Of a DNA stretch of 59,105 bases, positions 1-10,373 are shown one piece after another. The notes beneath the pieces are model-generated. The model worked only from the letters and a program-made list of their open reading frames with translations. It was not told the DNA's origin and ran no database searches. Origin of the DNA: a virus; the IMG/VR virus record IMGVR_UViG_3300009169_000025, positions 1 through 59,105 of that record; one strand, 5' to 3'. The position numbers and the translations under genes are program-made. Within the stretch, counting starts at the first letter, position 1, and each line of letters opens with the position of its first letter.

Positions 1-13
1 AGCATTAGGGCAC

Positions 14-919
14 ATGAAAATGGCTACTCTTTCAGAGGAAGCCATTGCTTTTTTAGAAGTAAAAAACTACCAAGCTGCTTTGCCAAATGGATTACACTAT
101 ATAATTCAAGTGGCAAAGAATAATGCTTGGACACCTACTGAAAAAGTTACCTGTACTCCTCAAGCTATTATTACAGAATTAGTTCCGGAAACAGCTCACA
201 CAAATTGTGGATGCTCTACTTGTTGTAGTACACCTGCAAATGATATGGTATTACTTGATTGTCAAGGAGATTTAATAGGTACTCCTGAAGTAGCTTACTA
301 CAGACCTTACTTTGATCTTCAATATGAATATCTTGGTTGGGTTCACTCTAAATCTTTTAGAACTAAATTTACTCCGGTAAGGTTAGCTAATCACACTTTT
401 TTTAATACCTTAGTGTGTCAAAATAAAGACAGTGAAAATCTATACAGCAGTAACAGAAATTCTACTGATGAGTATAGCATAGTTGAAGACCAACTTAGAT
501 TTAGTTTTAAAGAAGGACTTGTAGCTGTGGCATATCTTAGAACTAAGATAGATTTAGCAACAGGTTACCCTATGGTCCCTGATGATGAATCAGCTAAGGC
601 AGCTATTACTTACTACTTAGGTTGGAAAGTAAAAGAAAGAGAAGCTTGGAATCACAGAGAAGGTGCTATGCAAATTGCTCAAGTTGCTGAAGCAAGATGG
701 TTGAAGTACATCAAACAGTTTAGAAACAAAGCTAAGATGCCTTGGGGAACTGATGATTATGAAGACCTTATGGAACAATCAAATTACTTATTACCAAGAA
801 ACAAAAGATATTATGGGTTCTTTGGTAAATTAGGAAAAGCAGAAGATAGGATATTTAATGATCCTAACTTTACAAACAAATACAGATACACATCAGGTAA
901 CTCATCTTACATGAGATAA
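14..919 (+). CDS. putative tail ring/neck structural protein
   Basis: 301 aa, soluble, no signal peptide or membrane segment. It lies directly before the giant tail protein, with only TT between its TAA and the next ATG. In crAss-like phages that position is held by a ring or connector protein between portal and tail, so the role is inferred from position and size. A cysteine cluster at residues 65-71 (CGCSTCC, with C47 nearby) is unusual for a virion protein and could bind metal or form disulfides. The C-terminal third is basic and aromatic (RNKRYYGFFGKLG). A second in-frame ATG two codons in (MATLSEEA) is an equally good start. The upstream gene is outside the window. Confidence 0.55.
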   Translation: MKMATLSEEAIAFLEVKNYQAALPNGLHYIIQVAKNNAWTPTEKVTCTPQAIITELVPETAHTNCGCSTCCSTPANDMVLLDCQGDLIGTPEVAYYRPYFDLQYEYLGWVHSKSFRTKFTPVRLANHTFFNTLVCQNKDSENLYSSNRNSTDEYSIVEDQLRFSFKEGLVAVAYLRTKIDLATGYPMVPDDESAKAAITYYLGWKVKEREAWNHREGAMQIAQVAEARWLKYIKQFRNKAKMPWGTDDYEDLMEQSNYLLPRNKRYYGFFGKLGKAEDRIFNDPNFTNKYRYTSGNSSYMR

Positions 920-921
920 TT

Positions 922-3900
922 ATGGCTAAAAATAACAACTCAGAAGAAAAACAACAAGGAAACCCTCTAGGAAATATTATTATTACTGGAGGGTTAAATA
1001 CAGATGCATCCTTAGTAAGTCAACCTCCAGGCACCACCAGATTTGTGATGACAGGAGTAGATGAAACTAAAGAAGGAGATTTAGGTACTATAACTTCTGA
1101 AGAGTCTAATGGAGAATGTTATGACTTAGCATCTGCAGGACTTGACCTAGGATATGTTCCTATGGGTAAAGTTTATATTGGAAATGAAGATCAACTTATT
1201 TTCTTAGCAAATCCTAATGGAAATTCTGCTATTGTCATACTAGACAAAGAATGTAATCTAGAAGTAAAAGCAACAGATGAAAATCAATTTGAAAAATTTG
1301 GTTTTAAAATCACTCAGCAAATTGATGCAACCTTTAGATTAAGAAGAGGTTGTGAAAGAACTGCATATTGGCTTGACCCTAAACCTAGAATGTTTATTCT
1401 TGATAAAGAAGAAGAGTTTAAAAATGATGATCCTCTTGCTCCTACAAATAGTTCTACTGAACCTAATTTTGGGGATTGGGATATTTCTAAATTCAATTTA
1501 TTCAAAACATATAAAAAGATTCCTGAAGTTACTAATATTGAAGTTCTTGATGGGAGTGGAATACTTCCTCCTGGAAGTTATAATTTTTCTATAAGATACT
1601 TAGATGCTGACTTTAACCCTACAGAGTTTATATTTAGCACTGAGACTGTTATGATTTATAACACTCCTTTGACAGCTAACTATAGAAATCTTGAAGGAGC
1701 AACAAAAGAAGTACAAAACTATTACAACTTTCCAGATAGTAACAAAGCTATCAGAATTAGTATAGACCCGGCTACTCTTGATATTACTTACCCTTTCTAC
1801 CAAATAGCTATCACAGAAGCTAATGCAGGAGGAGGGTTAGTAAGTGATACTAAATTTACTCAAGAAATATCTACAAGACAATCTTTCTTTGTTTATACAG
1901 GAGCAAACTATGAATCTTCAGGAAGTCAAGCTGAAGTAACTATGTTCAATAATATTATTGAAAAAGCTCAAAGTATAGAACAAATTGAGAACAGACTTAT
2001 ATTAGGAGACATTGAAGGAAAGCAAATTAACTACTGTAACCTTCAAAAGTATGCTAGTAGAATTACTGCAGATGTAGTTACTAAAGATATATTTGTGTCT
2101 GTAAATGACTTAGGTAATTCTAAAGATCCTTCAGCACATTTTCATGGTATAGGTTACATGCCAGGAGAGATATACTCTTTTGGTATTGTATTTATATTTG
2201 AAGACAATTCTCTTTCTCCTACATTCCATATACCAGGTAAAAGTCCTATGTCAGGAGTACAGGATATGTACAGTACTGGCACCAATGTTTATCCTATGAC
2301 TAACATTGATAACAGTTGTCAAAGCACTAAGTATATTGACAATAATACTTGTGGAGAAGATACTTTTTGGGGAAAAGATTATAATGGAGACCCTTTAACT
2401 AATAAAGTTGTTAGACATCATAGATTCCCTTTAAGAACAGATTACAACATTCCTTTTGTAGAAAAAGTTGATGAAACTGAAATAAACTCTTTTGTAAAAG
2501 CAATAACTATTACAGCTCAAAAAATAGGAGCTGACATTCCTTTATTGTGTCCTGCTGATGACCCAGGTTGTCCTGGAGAACAAAATGCAGATTTTGGAGA
2601 CCCTGTAAATTTTGGACCTTTTGAAATAAAACTAGAGTACACAGAAGATGCTGCTACTAATTTCTATTCTGAAGTTATTGACCCTTTCTTATATCAAGGA
2701 GATGCAGGAGACCCTACAACTAGTACTGATGTAGAGTTTAATTTTAATACAGGAAATATCTATGCTACAGTAGTTACAATTCCTATTTTAACTGGGTTAA
2801 ATGAAGTTTTTGAATCTTCTACAAATATTGTAATTCTTGTTTTAGGAACTAATGCTATAACAGGTCTCCCTCAATACACAGGGACTTCAGGAATAACTGG
2901 GTTGACTTATACTATTGATGTAGGACAAAGTGCTGCAGGTGCTGGTGTAGATTTATACAAAGCTCCTGTTTTTGGTATTAGATTCTCTAATATTAATATA
3001 CCTAATGAAGTAGATACTGCTGGGCAAAAGATAATAGGATATTATATAGTTAGGAATGAGAGAAAAGAATCAGACAAAACTGTATTAGACAGTGCTGTAT
3101 TACTACCTACTACTAAAGAAAAAAACTTTGCAGCTCAAGGTTTAATTTTTCCTCAGTATGATTCTACAGCTACAGAAGATGCAAGAGTTAAAAAAGATGT
3201 ACTAGGATTTATTTCTCCGGAACATAAATTTAACAATACTCAATATGCAATCTTTAGTAAAATAGTTCAACAAGGAGACTTTAAAAAGATTGATGTTATT
3301 AAGAGTAGAGTTAAAATTAATGATACTGCAGATGGTTCTGGTTATGTTTCAGGTAAACATAAAAGTGGAGAATCTGATCCTGATGGATTTACAACTCACA
3401 TTAAAACTAGAGATAATATCACAGAGTTTAGACCAAAAAATACTTTCACTTATACTACTGTAGATATTAAAGAGGTATTCTATTTAAGTGCTTTAGAAGA
3501 CAGACTTATTGAAGATAGTTCTGATAATCCTTATGATGTATTTAACTTAGCTTGTGATAATAAAATTGGTCTTTTTAGTTTAGAGCAACAATACACTGAA
3601 TTTAATTGTCTTTCTGCTTTACCTTATGTGTATTTGTTTAGAGACAGTTTAGAACCTTACTCTAATTTTAGATTAGAACCTTATTATAAAGAAAGTAGAA
3701 ATCCTGAAAAGTTTGATCTTATTACAGGGATAAGTACTTGTGATATATTTAATGGGGATGTTTACATCAACTCTATGAGATATGTAAATAGTATTTATTA
3801 TGACACAAGAATCAAAAAAAGAAAAGGTAAAACTAATGCTTTTGGTTTTATACTTGGTGCCATACTTGTACTTGTAGCAGTAGCTTTAGTAATATTTAGT

Positions 3901-6900
3901 TTTGGAGCTGCTACTCCATTAGCTGCAGGACTCCTTGTAGCAGGAGCAGGATTAGCTGCAGGAGTAGCTACTACTTTAATTCTATCAGGTATTAAACAAG
4001 ATGCTTGGAATAAAGCATATAACATTCTTTACAAGCAAGGTCTTAGAACAACTATTACTGATGAATACTTGTTGAATGATATTGACCCTAATAACAATGT
4101 ACCTGTACTAAATCCTTTTACAGGTAACCTTTGGTTTAACAAAGGAGATAGAGGTAATAAAAAAAATCCTTCTGATGATGAACAACAATGGTTAGGAGAA
4201 TGTGTTAATCTTTGGTTTGAGTCTGCTATTAATATGGGATTAAGAAATAGTTTTAATGATGCCACTCCTGCTTATTTAAAAGCACCAGGACTTATTGAAC
4301 AAGGCACTACTTACCCAGAATGGAACAGAGAATACTTTGGTATTATGTCAGTAGGTTCAGGAGGTAAAGATATTGATGGAGGAGCTAGAGAAGAGGATGT
4401 GGCTCCTACTACTGCTTTAGATTTCCACATGACAGAGAAACTTACTTACTTAGATGCAGCTAGAAAAAGTGGAAGAAAAGGATATGGTATTGCTTTAGCT
4501 GAGGCCTACCTTTTAAACCCGGATTACAAAAGAAGAAACCAACAAAAGATATTCAATCATCTTGGATTAGAGTATGACTGTTGTACAGACTGTGTTGAAA
4601 CTTTTCCTCATAGATGGCACTGGTCAGAGCAAGCTTTTCAAGAAGAACTTACTGATAACTTTAGAATGTTTTTACCTAACAACTACAAAGATCTTGAAGC
4701 TGAGACAGGTAGAATAACTGATATTTATAGAGTTCAGAATAATCTTTATATCCATACTGAAGAAGGTCTTTGGCATTGTCCTCAAACTTTTCAAGAAAGA
4801 ATTACTAGTGATATAGTTTCTTTTATTGGAACAGGAGAATACTTCTCTGTACCTCCTAGAAAGATGGTAGATGATAATAACTCTTCTGCAGGAAATAGAC
4901 ATAAGTGGGCAAGAACTAAAACCAAATATGGAGTTCTTTTCCCTTCTTGGAAAGAGAAAAAATGGTACTTGTTTAATGGAGAGAGTTTACAAGCTATTAG
5001 TGATAATGGTAATTCTAACTATTTTAAAAACAATATGAATTTCTTGTTAGAACAACAGTATTATTCTGCTAATCAAGAGGCATATCCATATTCCAATAAC
5101 CCTTCTAATCCATTAGGAGTAGGGTTCTCATCTACCTATGATACTAATAAAGAGAGATTGATTATAACTAAAAAAGATAACCAAATCTATAATCTTCCTA
5201 GTCAGCCTTATCAGTTATGTTCAGAGGGGCCACAGACTATTATCTTTAATAACATGGCTCAAATCATAGCTGATAGAGAAGCAAATGGTTGGAGTTATGT
5301 AGGTATTGAAGATTGTCAAATGAAGTTTATAAAAGTAGTAGAAGAGACTTCTACTATTACTGTGAATCAATTTACAGAGATTCCTAATGACATAGACATT
5401 TATGTTTTCTATGATACATCAGGTTCTTTTGGCTACACTAAAGGAGGAACAGGAACTGCTACTGAAGAAGAAGTTCTTACTTGGGGAGATTACTTCCCTT
5501 TAATAGATGCTAGTTTAATGGATTGGATAACTAATGATTTACAACCTTCAGGATGGGTAGGTCAAGTTTATAGATACTATAACAATGATGAAAGATGGTT
5601 ACAGTTTCCTGATAAAATACCTTTGGCTAATAGAGGTAAAGTAATACTTATTTCATTAACTAATGAAAGTAATACAGTATATCATGGTGATGATATTAAT
5701 TTTACAGGACAACCTAGTGCAGCATATCAAAATGACTACATTGATTTTACTGAACCAGGAGGAGTTTACTCTACTTACAATCAGTTTATAGGGATAAACT
5801 ATCCTATCTGTACTAATTGGGGAGATGGGTCTGAACCTAAAACTTTTGTACTACATGCTTTAGCTGCTGTAAAAGGAACTAACTATTCTTTAGCAGATGT
5901 AAATGATTTACCTGTTAATCTATTCTTTTCTACTGCACAGTGGACTAGTTTAAAGTCTCAATTACAAACAAATCCTTATTCTACTTTACTAGACCCTAAT
6001 GGAGATCCAGGATTAGAACAATGGGGATGGTTTGTGAAAGCTGACAGAAGTGTATTAGGCAATCCTACTAATGGAGATTGTCCAGCAACTAATGTCCCTG
6101 GTTCAGAACAGATTATTTCTCCTTGTCAGTTTGCTTTAGACATGAATGAAATTCTTGCTTCTTTGATAGTAACAGAAGAAGTAGAAAGTACAGTAGTCAA
6201 TCCGGTAACTTATGTTGAGTATGAGCAAGGACAAGTTTTTGTTCCTCAATATATAAGAGCAGGGTGGACAATGAGTTATGGACTAAAAAGACAAGAGTGG
6301 AGAAGTTGGCATCCTTATATTCCTTCTTTCTACTTTCATGTTCAAGAGAAGTTCTACTCATGGCCACAAGGGTCTAGATACTTATGGAAACATAATAGAC
6401 AAGGACACTATAGAACTTTCTATGGAGTTACCTATCCATTTATTGTTGAGTATGTAGATAACCCTTCTCCTATAACAACTAAAGTGTGGGATTACTTAAT
6501 GTTTCAAACTGAAGCAAAACAATTTGATCCTACTACTCAAGATTATATGGACATTAAAGAAGTGACTTTTAACAAGGTTCTTTTTTATAACTCAGAACAA
6601 ATCAGTGGAGTTTTAAATATCAATCCTAAACAGGATTTATCTCAGACTTATTTATTGCAACAAACTCAGAACTTTAATAACTTTGGTAGTATTACTGCAG
6701 ATAGAAATGAAAGAGATTGGACCTTAAATCACATGAGAGATGTTAGGATGAATACTTCTGTTCCTATGTTTATAAAAGATGTAGCACAGTTACAATCTAA
6801 CTATTACATAGACAAAATAGTAAACCCGGCAGCAATTAGTTCTTTTAAGAGTTGGGATGAATTAGAAAGTTTCAGAGATAAGTTCTTGGTGGTCAGATTA

Positions 6901-6978
6901 ATTTTTGATACTTTTGATACCAGTAAAAGATTAACTTTCCATTATTCTTACTTACAGAAAGAAATGTCAGAAAGATAA
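922..6978 (+). CDS. giant tail (muzzle/stabilization-like) protein with a VWA/MIDAS-like domain
   Basis: 2018 aa, beta-rich and acidic. A single very large tail protein at this place, between a ring-like protein and the cargo/RNA polymerase genes, fits the muzzle or stabilization protein of crAss-like podoviruses; this is inferred from size and gene order. Two insertions stand out. Residues about 974-1025 form a long glycine/alanine-rich hydrophobic stretch, enough for two membrane-spanning helices, in an otherwise soluble protein. Residues about 1490-1690 begin with DIYVFYDTSGSF, a DxSxS MIDAS-type motif (D1498, S1500, S1502), followed by a second hydrophobic strand VILISLTNE, which resembles a von Willebrand factor A domain. 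A VWA domain could give metal-dependent adhesion at the tail tip. The C-terminal part is aromatic-rich. Translation is probably coupled to the preceding gene. Confidence 0.7.
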   Translation: MAKNNNSEEKQQGNPLGNIIITGGLNTDASLVSQPPGTTRFVMTGVDETKEGDLGTITSEESNGECYDLASAGLDLGYVPMGKVYIGNEDQLIFLANPNGNSAIVILDKECNLEVKATDENQFEKFGFKITQQIDATFRLRRGCERTAYWLDPKPRMFILDKEEEFKNDDPLAPTNSSTEPNFGDWDISKFNLFKTYKKIPEVTNIEVLDGSGILPPGSYNFSIRYLDADFNPTEFIFSTETVMIYNTPLTANYRNLEGATKEVQNYYNFPDSNKAIRISIDPATLDITYPFYQIAITEANAGGGLVSDTKFTQEISTRQSFFVYTGANYESSGSQAEVTMFNNIIEKAQSIEQIENRLILGDIEGKQINYCNLQKYASRITADVVTKDIFVSVNDLGNSKDPSAHFHGIGYMPGEIYSFGIVFIFEDNSLSPTFHIPGKSPMSGVQDMYSTGTNVYPMTNIDNSCQSTKYIDNNTCGEDTFWGKDYNGDPLTNKVVRHHRFPLRTDYNIPFVEKVDETEINSFVKAITITAQKIGADIPLLCPADDPGCPGEQNADFGDPVNFGPFEIKLEYTEDAATNFYSEVIDPFLYQGDAGDPTTSTDVEFNFNTGNIYATVVTIPILTGLNEVFESSTNIVILVLGTNAITGLPQYTGTSGITGLTYTIDVGQSAAGAGVDLYKAPVFGIRFSNINIPNEVDTAGQKIIGYYIVRNERKESDKTVLDSAVLLPTTKEKNFAAQGLIFPQYDSTATEDARVKKDVLGFISPEHKFNNTQYAIFSKIVQQGDFKKIDVIKSRVKINDTADGSGYVSGKHKSGESDPDGFTTHIKTRDNITEFRPKNTFTYTTVDIKEVFYLSALEDRLIEDSSDNPYDVFNLACDNKIGLFSLEQQYTEFNCLSALPYVYLFRDSLEPYSNFRLEPYYKESRNPEKFDLITGISTCDIFNGDVYINSMRYVNSIYYDTRIKKRKGKTNAFGFILGAILVLVAVALVIFSFGAATPLAAGLLVAGAGLAAGVATTLILSGIKQDAWNKAYNILYKQGLRTTITDEYLLNDIDPNNNVPVLNPFTGNLWFNKGDRGNKKNPSDDEQQWLGECVNLWFESAINMGLRNSFNDATPAYLKAPGLIEQGTTYPEWNREYFGIMSVGSGGKDIDGGAREEDVAPTTALDFHMTEKLTYLDAARKSGRKGYGIALAEAYLLNPDYKRRNQQKIFNHLGLEYDCCTDCVETFPHRWHWSEQAFQEELTDNFRMFLPNNYKDLEAETGRITDIYRVQNNLYIHTEEGLWHCPQTFQERITSDIVSFIGTGEYFSVPPRKMVDDNNSSAGNRHKWARTKTKYGVLFPSWKEKKWYLFNGESLQAISDNGNSNYFKNNMNFLLEQQYYSANQEAYPYSNNPSNPLGVGFSSTYDTNKERLIITKKDNQIYNLPSQPYQLCSEGPQTIIFNNMAQIIADREANGWSYVGIEDCQMKFIKVVEETSTITVNQFTEIPNDIDIYVFYDTSGSFGYTKGGTGTATEEEVLTWGDYFPLIDASLMDWITNDLQPSGWVGQVYRYYNNDERWLQFPDKIPLANRGKVILISLTNESNTVYHGDDINFTGQPSAAYQNDYIDFTEPGGVYSTYNQFIGINYPICTNWGDGSEPKTFVLHALAAVKGTNYSLADVNDLPVNLFFSTAQWTSLKSQLQTNPYSTLLDPNGDPGLEQWGWFVKADRSVLGNPTNGDCPATNVPGSEQIISPCQFALDMNEILASLIVTEEVESTVVNPVTYVEYEQGQVFVPQYIRAGWTMSYGLKRQEWRSWHPYIPSFYFHVQEKFYSWPQGSRYLWKHNRQGHYRTFYGVTYPFIVEYVDNPSPITTKVWDYLMFQTEAKQFDPTTQDYMDIKEVTFNKVLFYNSEQISGVLNINPKQDLSQTYLLQQTQNFNNFGSITADRNERDWTLNHMRDVRMNTSVPMFIKDVAQLQSNYYIDKIVNPAAISSFKSWDELESFRDKFLVVRLIFDTFDTSKRLTFHYSYLQKEMSER

Positions 6979-7005
6979 GCTTAACCTTTAATAATTTAAA
7001 GCAAG

Positions 7006-10000
7006 ATGTTACAACCTAAGAAATCTAATAAGAGACCTTCACCAAACAAGAAGTATAATACTTCTAAGCCAAAGACTCAAGATAGTCTGGCAGAAGATGT
7101 CTTTGAAATTTTTGATCCCACAGGCATATCTTCTTATGATGATGTGTACAGGAGTTATAAAAAGAATGGATTGTTTTCTTTAGAAACAGGGTTAGAAGTT
7201 TTAGGTGCTTTGCCTGTTATAGGAAAAGCAGGTAAAGGTCTTAAGGCAATAAGAACAGCAAACAAATATATTAAAGGTTTAAACAAAGTAAATAAAGTTG
7301 TAGCAAAAGCTGAGAAAGTAGTCCCTGCTGTATTAAAACAAGGTAAGAATGTAGGTAGAACAATTCAAAGAGCTAGTAGAGGAGGGAGAGCTAATCCTGT
7401 AGGGGTAGCAAGTATGGGAGTGGGAATGGGAGCAGAAGCTTTTCAAAAACTTAATAAAGTAATTGAAAAAGGGACTGGTAAAGTTCTTGACAAAGTTATA
7501 GCAAAAGCTCCAGGAAAGAAAGTTGCTATTACCACAGCAGCAGCCACTCTAAATACAACAAACACTTTAAGTGATGTAGCAGGAGCTGTGCAAGGTCAAC
7601 TACCAAAAAAACAAGAATCTACTAAGACAGGTAAACCTAAAATAGTTTACTATAACACTGATTCTAAAAGAGGAAAGGTAGAAAAACCTGGGGATGAAGA
7701 AGGAGTACAATATGTACCTGTATCTAATTCAGTTCAATTAGAAAAATGGAAAGCTCAAAACAATGTACCTGTTGCTTCAGATTTAAAAACTAAAGTAACT
7801 AGAGAAGTTTTAGGAACTCTAATGCCAGACCAGGCTGCTCAATTTCTTACTGCTATTGCAACTAAAGATAATAAGTTAGGTCTTGAAGACTTAACTCCAG
7901 ATATTCAAGAAGCTCTAATTAAGAGTGTAAAGAATGCTCAGAAAAGAACAGGTAAAGATTCAGGAGGAACACAATACATTGATTACAGTCCTGAAGTTGA
8001 ACAAGCTTTTCAAGGAATGTCAGCAGGTAAGAAACAAATGGTTTCTACTGACCCTGATGTACAAGCAGCTACTATGTTAGGTAGAGTTTCTTACAAGAAG
8101 AATGCATTAGGAGAAACAGAGATATATGACTCTTATGATTTTTCTAAAACAGATCCTAAAAAAGCAGATACTTTTTATAAAAAAGTCAGAGCTTATGCAG
8201 GAGCAGCATTACCTGATGATGGTAAGAAACCTAATTTAATTGGAAAAATACCTGCAGAAGAAGAACTTGCTTATGGCACTAACTTACAAGGAATTATGAA
8301 AAATAAAATGAACCCTAGAAAAAAATATGCTAATGGCTCTGATGCTAAAGGCATGGACCCTAACCATTATATCATTAGCCCTGCTGAGGCTTTGAATGAT
8401 TATAATATTATGTTAGCTAAAGTTGAAGCTGAAGCCAACAGTAATCCTTGGTTACCTATTGTTGCTATGGCAGGACAAGCTATGCAAACAGGTATTGGTA
8501 TTGCTGGTAAAGCTTCTGTAGCAAAAGCTGCTACTGGGGTTAATGATCCTAATAGTCCTAATTATGTACCTAAAGCAGCTATGGGTAATAATAATCTTCA
8601 GCAAGATGTAGAAGTTGAAGGAGGAGAAATGTATGAAACCCCTCAAGGACAAGTTGGAGAATTTCAAGGTCCTAGCCATGAACAAGGAGGTATTCCTTTA
8701 GAAGTAGGACAAGATGTAGAAGAAGGAACTAAAGTTTACTCTGATAGACTTAAGGTAGGTAAAAAGACTCTTGCTGAGAGAAAAGCTACAAGAGAAAAAC
8801 AAGTTGCTAACCTTGAGAAAATTGCTTCTAATAATTTAGCTGATCAAGCTGTAAAAAATGCAGCTAAGAGAAAGATGATGGCTATTGAAAGAGAAGAAGC
8901 TGCTGACTTAGACTTTCAAGATAAAGTAAACAATATGCAAGCTATGGCTGATACTATGGTAGAAGCTTTTGCTTGTGGTACAGGAATGGGAGGTATTCAG
9001 AAAATGGATGCTGGTGGAGTTGTAGGTAATCCTCCTGATTGGAGATTCTACAACTATGATGCTAATGGAAATTATACAGGACCTGCACTTCCTCAACCAG
9101 AAATAATTAATCCTACTGATAGACTTTCTAATGCTAACAAAGCTTTAGAAGATTACCTTAGTAGTGATGCCCATAAAAAAGCAGGGTCTGCTTTAGATAG
9201 TATTATTACTAAAACAGATGCTGATACTAAAGCTATGACTGAGACAGGGACTCTACCAAGTATGGTACCAGCCTCAACTCCAAGTCCTATAGTGAACACA
9301 GGTAAGACTGGTGCTCCAGGGTTTGTAGAAGGTTTTGGTATGGATGTAGACCAAACAGAACAAGGCATGCAAAGTCCACAAGCAGGGTCTAATTTTGAAT
9401 TTAATCCTATAGATATTCCTGCTTTAAACTTAAAAACACCTAATATTTTAGATAGTACTTTAGCAGCTTTTAAACCTAAAGATTCTTTTGCTATGACAGC
9501 AGGAGAAGATTGGGCAAAAGCTAACCCTCTTCCTGAAGGAGTACAAGCTCCTATACCTGATAGTATAGGTTTTACACCTGCAAGTGGAGTGGCTGCAACT
9601 GATGGCACTGAAAATAAAACTGAACCAAGTAAGTTTATGAAAGCTCTAGAAGGTAACATGCCTGCTGTAGGAGATATGACTAAACTGATTGGTAACTATT
9701 TAGGTATGACTTCAGGTATTAAAACTGCTGCAGAGCAAAGAAGTACTGATGTAACACACACTAATGTCTATGCTAATGCCGGAAAAGAATCTCAAAAACT
9801 TCTTGACAATGCTAAACAAGGTATTCAAGTAAGTAAAGCTCAAGCTGTAGTAAAAGCTACTGATGTAGCAAGAGGAGGTAAAAGAGGTGCTAGAGGTTCT
9901 GCTAGAGGAGTAAATCAAATGAGAGCTATGGATTGGCTTTATGATACTGCTCTTCAAGGACAGATAGCAGAAATTAGTGCTAAGGCTGCAGAACAAATGT

Positions 10001-10371
10001 CAGGCATTGATGTACAGAAATCAGGTGTAGCTATGAGTGCAGACCAACTTAAAGGTCAAGGAGAATATCAAGCTAACATGGCTAATGAAGCTGCTAAAGA
10101 TGCTTACTATACTGCTCTAGGTATGGGCAGAAAAGACTTTGCTACAGGGTTACAACAAACAGGTAAAGACCTAAATGATATGAAAGAAAATAAAATCATT
10201 GAAGGTTTAATGAAACAATATGGCACTTATTTTACTGGAGATAAATCTGGGGTTAAAGCTAAGACTTTTAAAGAGATTACAGGTGAAGAGCAGGTAGTGA
10301 CAGATGCAGAAGGTAATCAATACAAAGTAGGTAAAGATGGTAAATTAACTAAAATAACTAAAACTAAATAA
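7006..10371 (+). CDS. putative virion cargo (ejected) protein 1
   Basis: 1121 aa. The N-terminus is strongly basic (MLQPKKSNKRPSPNKK), followed by an amphipathic Lys/Gly/Ala-rich stretch around residues 65-170 (ALPVIGKAGKGLKAI and similar), the kind of segment that can disturb membranes. A conserved-looking acidic/glycine module lies at about 537-585 (VEGGEMYETPQGQ, then GPSHEQGGI and TKVYSDRL), which I recall from other Bacteroidota phage virion proteins without a known function. The C-terminal half is a repetitive Ala/Gln/Lys helix. Its place between tail protein and virion RNA polymerase matches the cargo proteins packed with RNA polymerase in crAss-like heads. The 27-nt gap before it holds a weak 6-bp AT-rich inverted repeat. 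No enzymatic motif seen; role inferred from context. Confidence 0.55.
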   Translation: MLQPKKSNKRPSPNKKYNTSKPKTQDSLAEDVFEIFDPTGISSYDDVYRSYKKNGLFSLETGLEVLGALPVIGKAGKGLKAIRTANKYIKGLNKVNKVVAKAEKVVPAVLKQGKNVGRTIQRASRGGRANPVGVASMGVGMGAEAFQKLNKVIEKGTGKVLDKVIAKAPGKKVAITTAAATLNTTNTLSDVAGAVQGQLPKKQESTKTGKPKIVYYNTDSKRGKVEKPGDEEGVQYVPVSNSVQLEKWKAQNNVPVASDLKTKVTREVLGTLMPDQAAQFLTAIATKDNKLGLEDLTPDIQEALIKSVKNAQKRTGKDSGGTQYIDYSPEVEQAFQGMSAGKKQMVSTDPDVQAATMLGRVSYKKNALGETEIYDSYDFSKTDPKKADTFYKKVRAYAGAALPDDGKKPNLIGKIPAEEELAYGTNLQGIMKNKMNPRKKYANGSDAKGMDPNHYIISPAEALNDYNIMLAKVEAEANSNPWLPIVAMAGQAMQTGIGIAGKASVAKAATGVNDPNSPNYVPKAAMGNNNLQQDVEVEGGEMYETPQGQVGEFQGPSHEQGGIPLEVGQDVEEGTKVYSDRLKVGKKTLAERKATREKQVANLEKIASNNLADQAVKNAAKRKMMAIEREEAADLDFQDKVNNMQAMADTMVEAFACGTGMGGIQKMDAGGVVGNPPDWRFYNYDANGNYTGPALPQPEIINPTDRLSNANKALEDYLSSDAHKKAGSALDSIITKTDADTKAMTETGTLPSMVPASTPSPIVNTGKTGAPGFVEGFGMDVDQTEQGMQSPQAGSNFEFNPIDIPALNLKTPNILDSTLAAFKPKDSFAMTAGEDWAKANPLPEGVQAPIPDSIGFTPASGVAATDGTENKTEPSKFMKALEGNMPAVGDMTKLIGNYLGMTSGIKTAAEQRSTDVTHTNVYANAGKESQKLLDNAKQGIQVSKAQAVVKATDVARGGKRGARGSARGVNQMRAMDWLYDTALQGQIAEISAKAAEQMSGIDVQKSGVAMSADQLKGQGEYQANMANEAAKDAYYTALGMGRKDFATGLQQTGKDLNDMKENKIIEGLMKQYGTYFTGDKSGVKAKTFKEITGEEQVVTDAEGNQYKVGKDGKLTKITKTK

Positions 10372-10373
10372 TT

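Noticed and set aside
9153-9659. 168-codon frame opposite the cargo protein 1 gene
   Set aside because: It lies wholly within a well-supported + strand gene, has no start context, and its composition mirrors the Ala/Thr-rich codons of the other strand.
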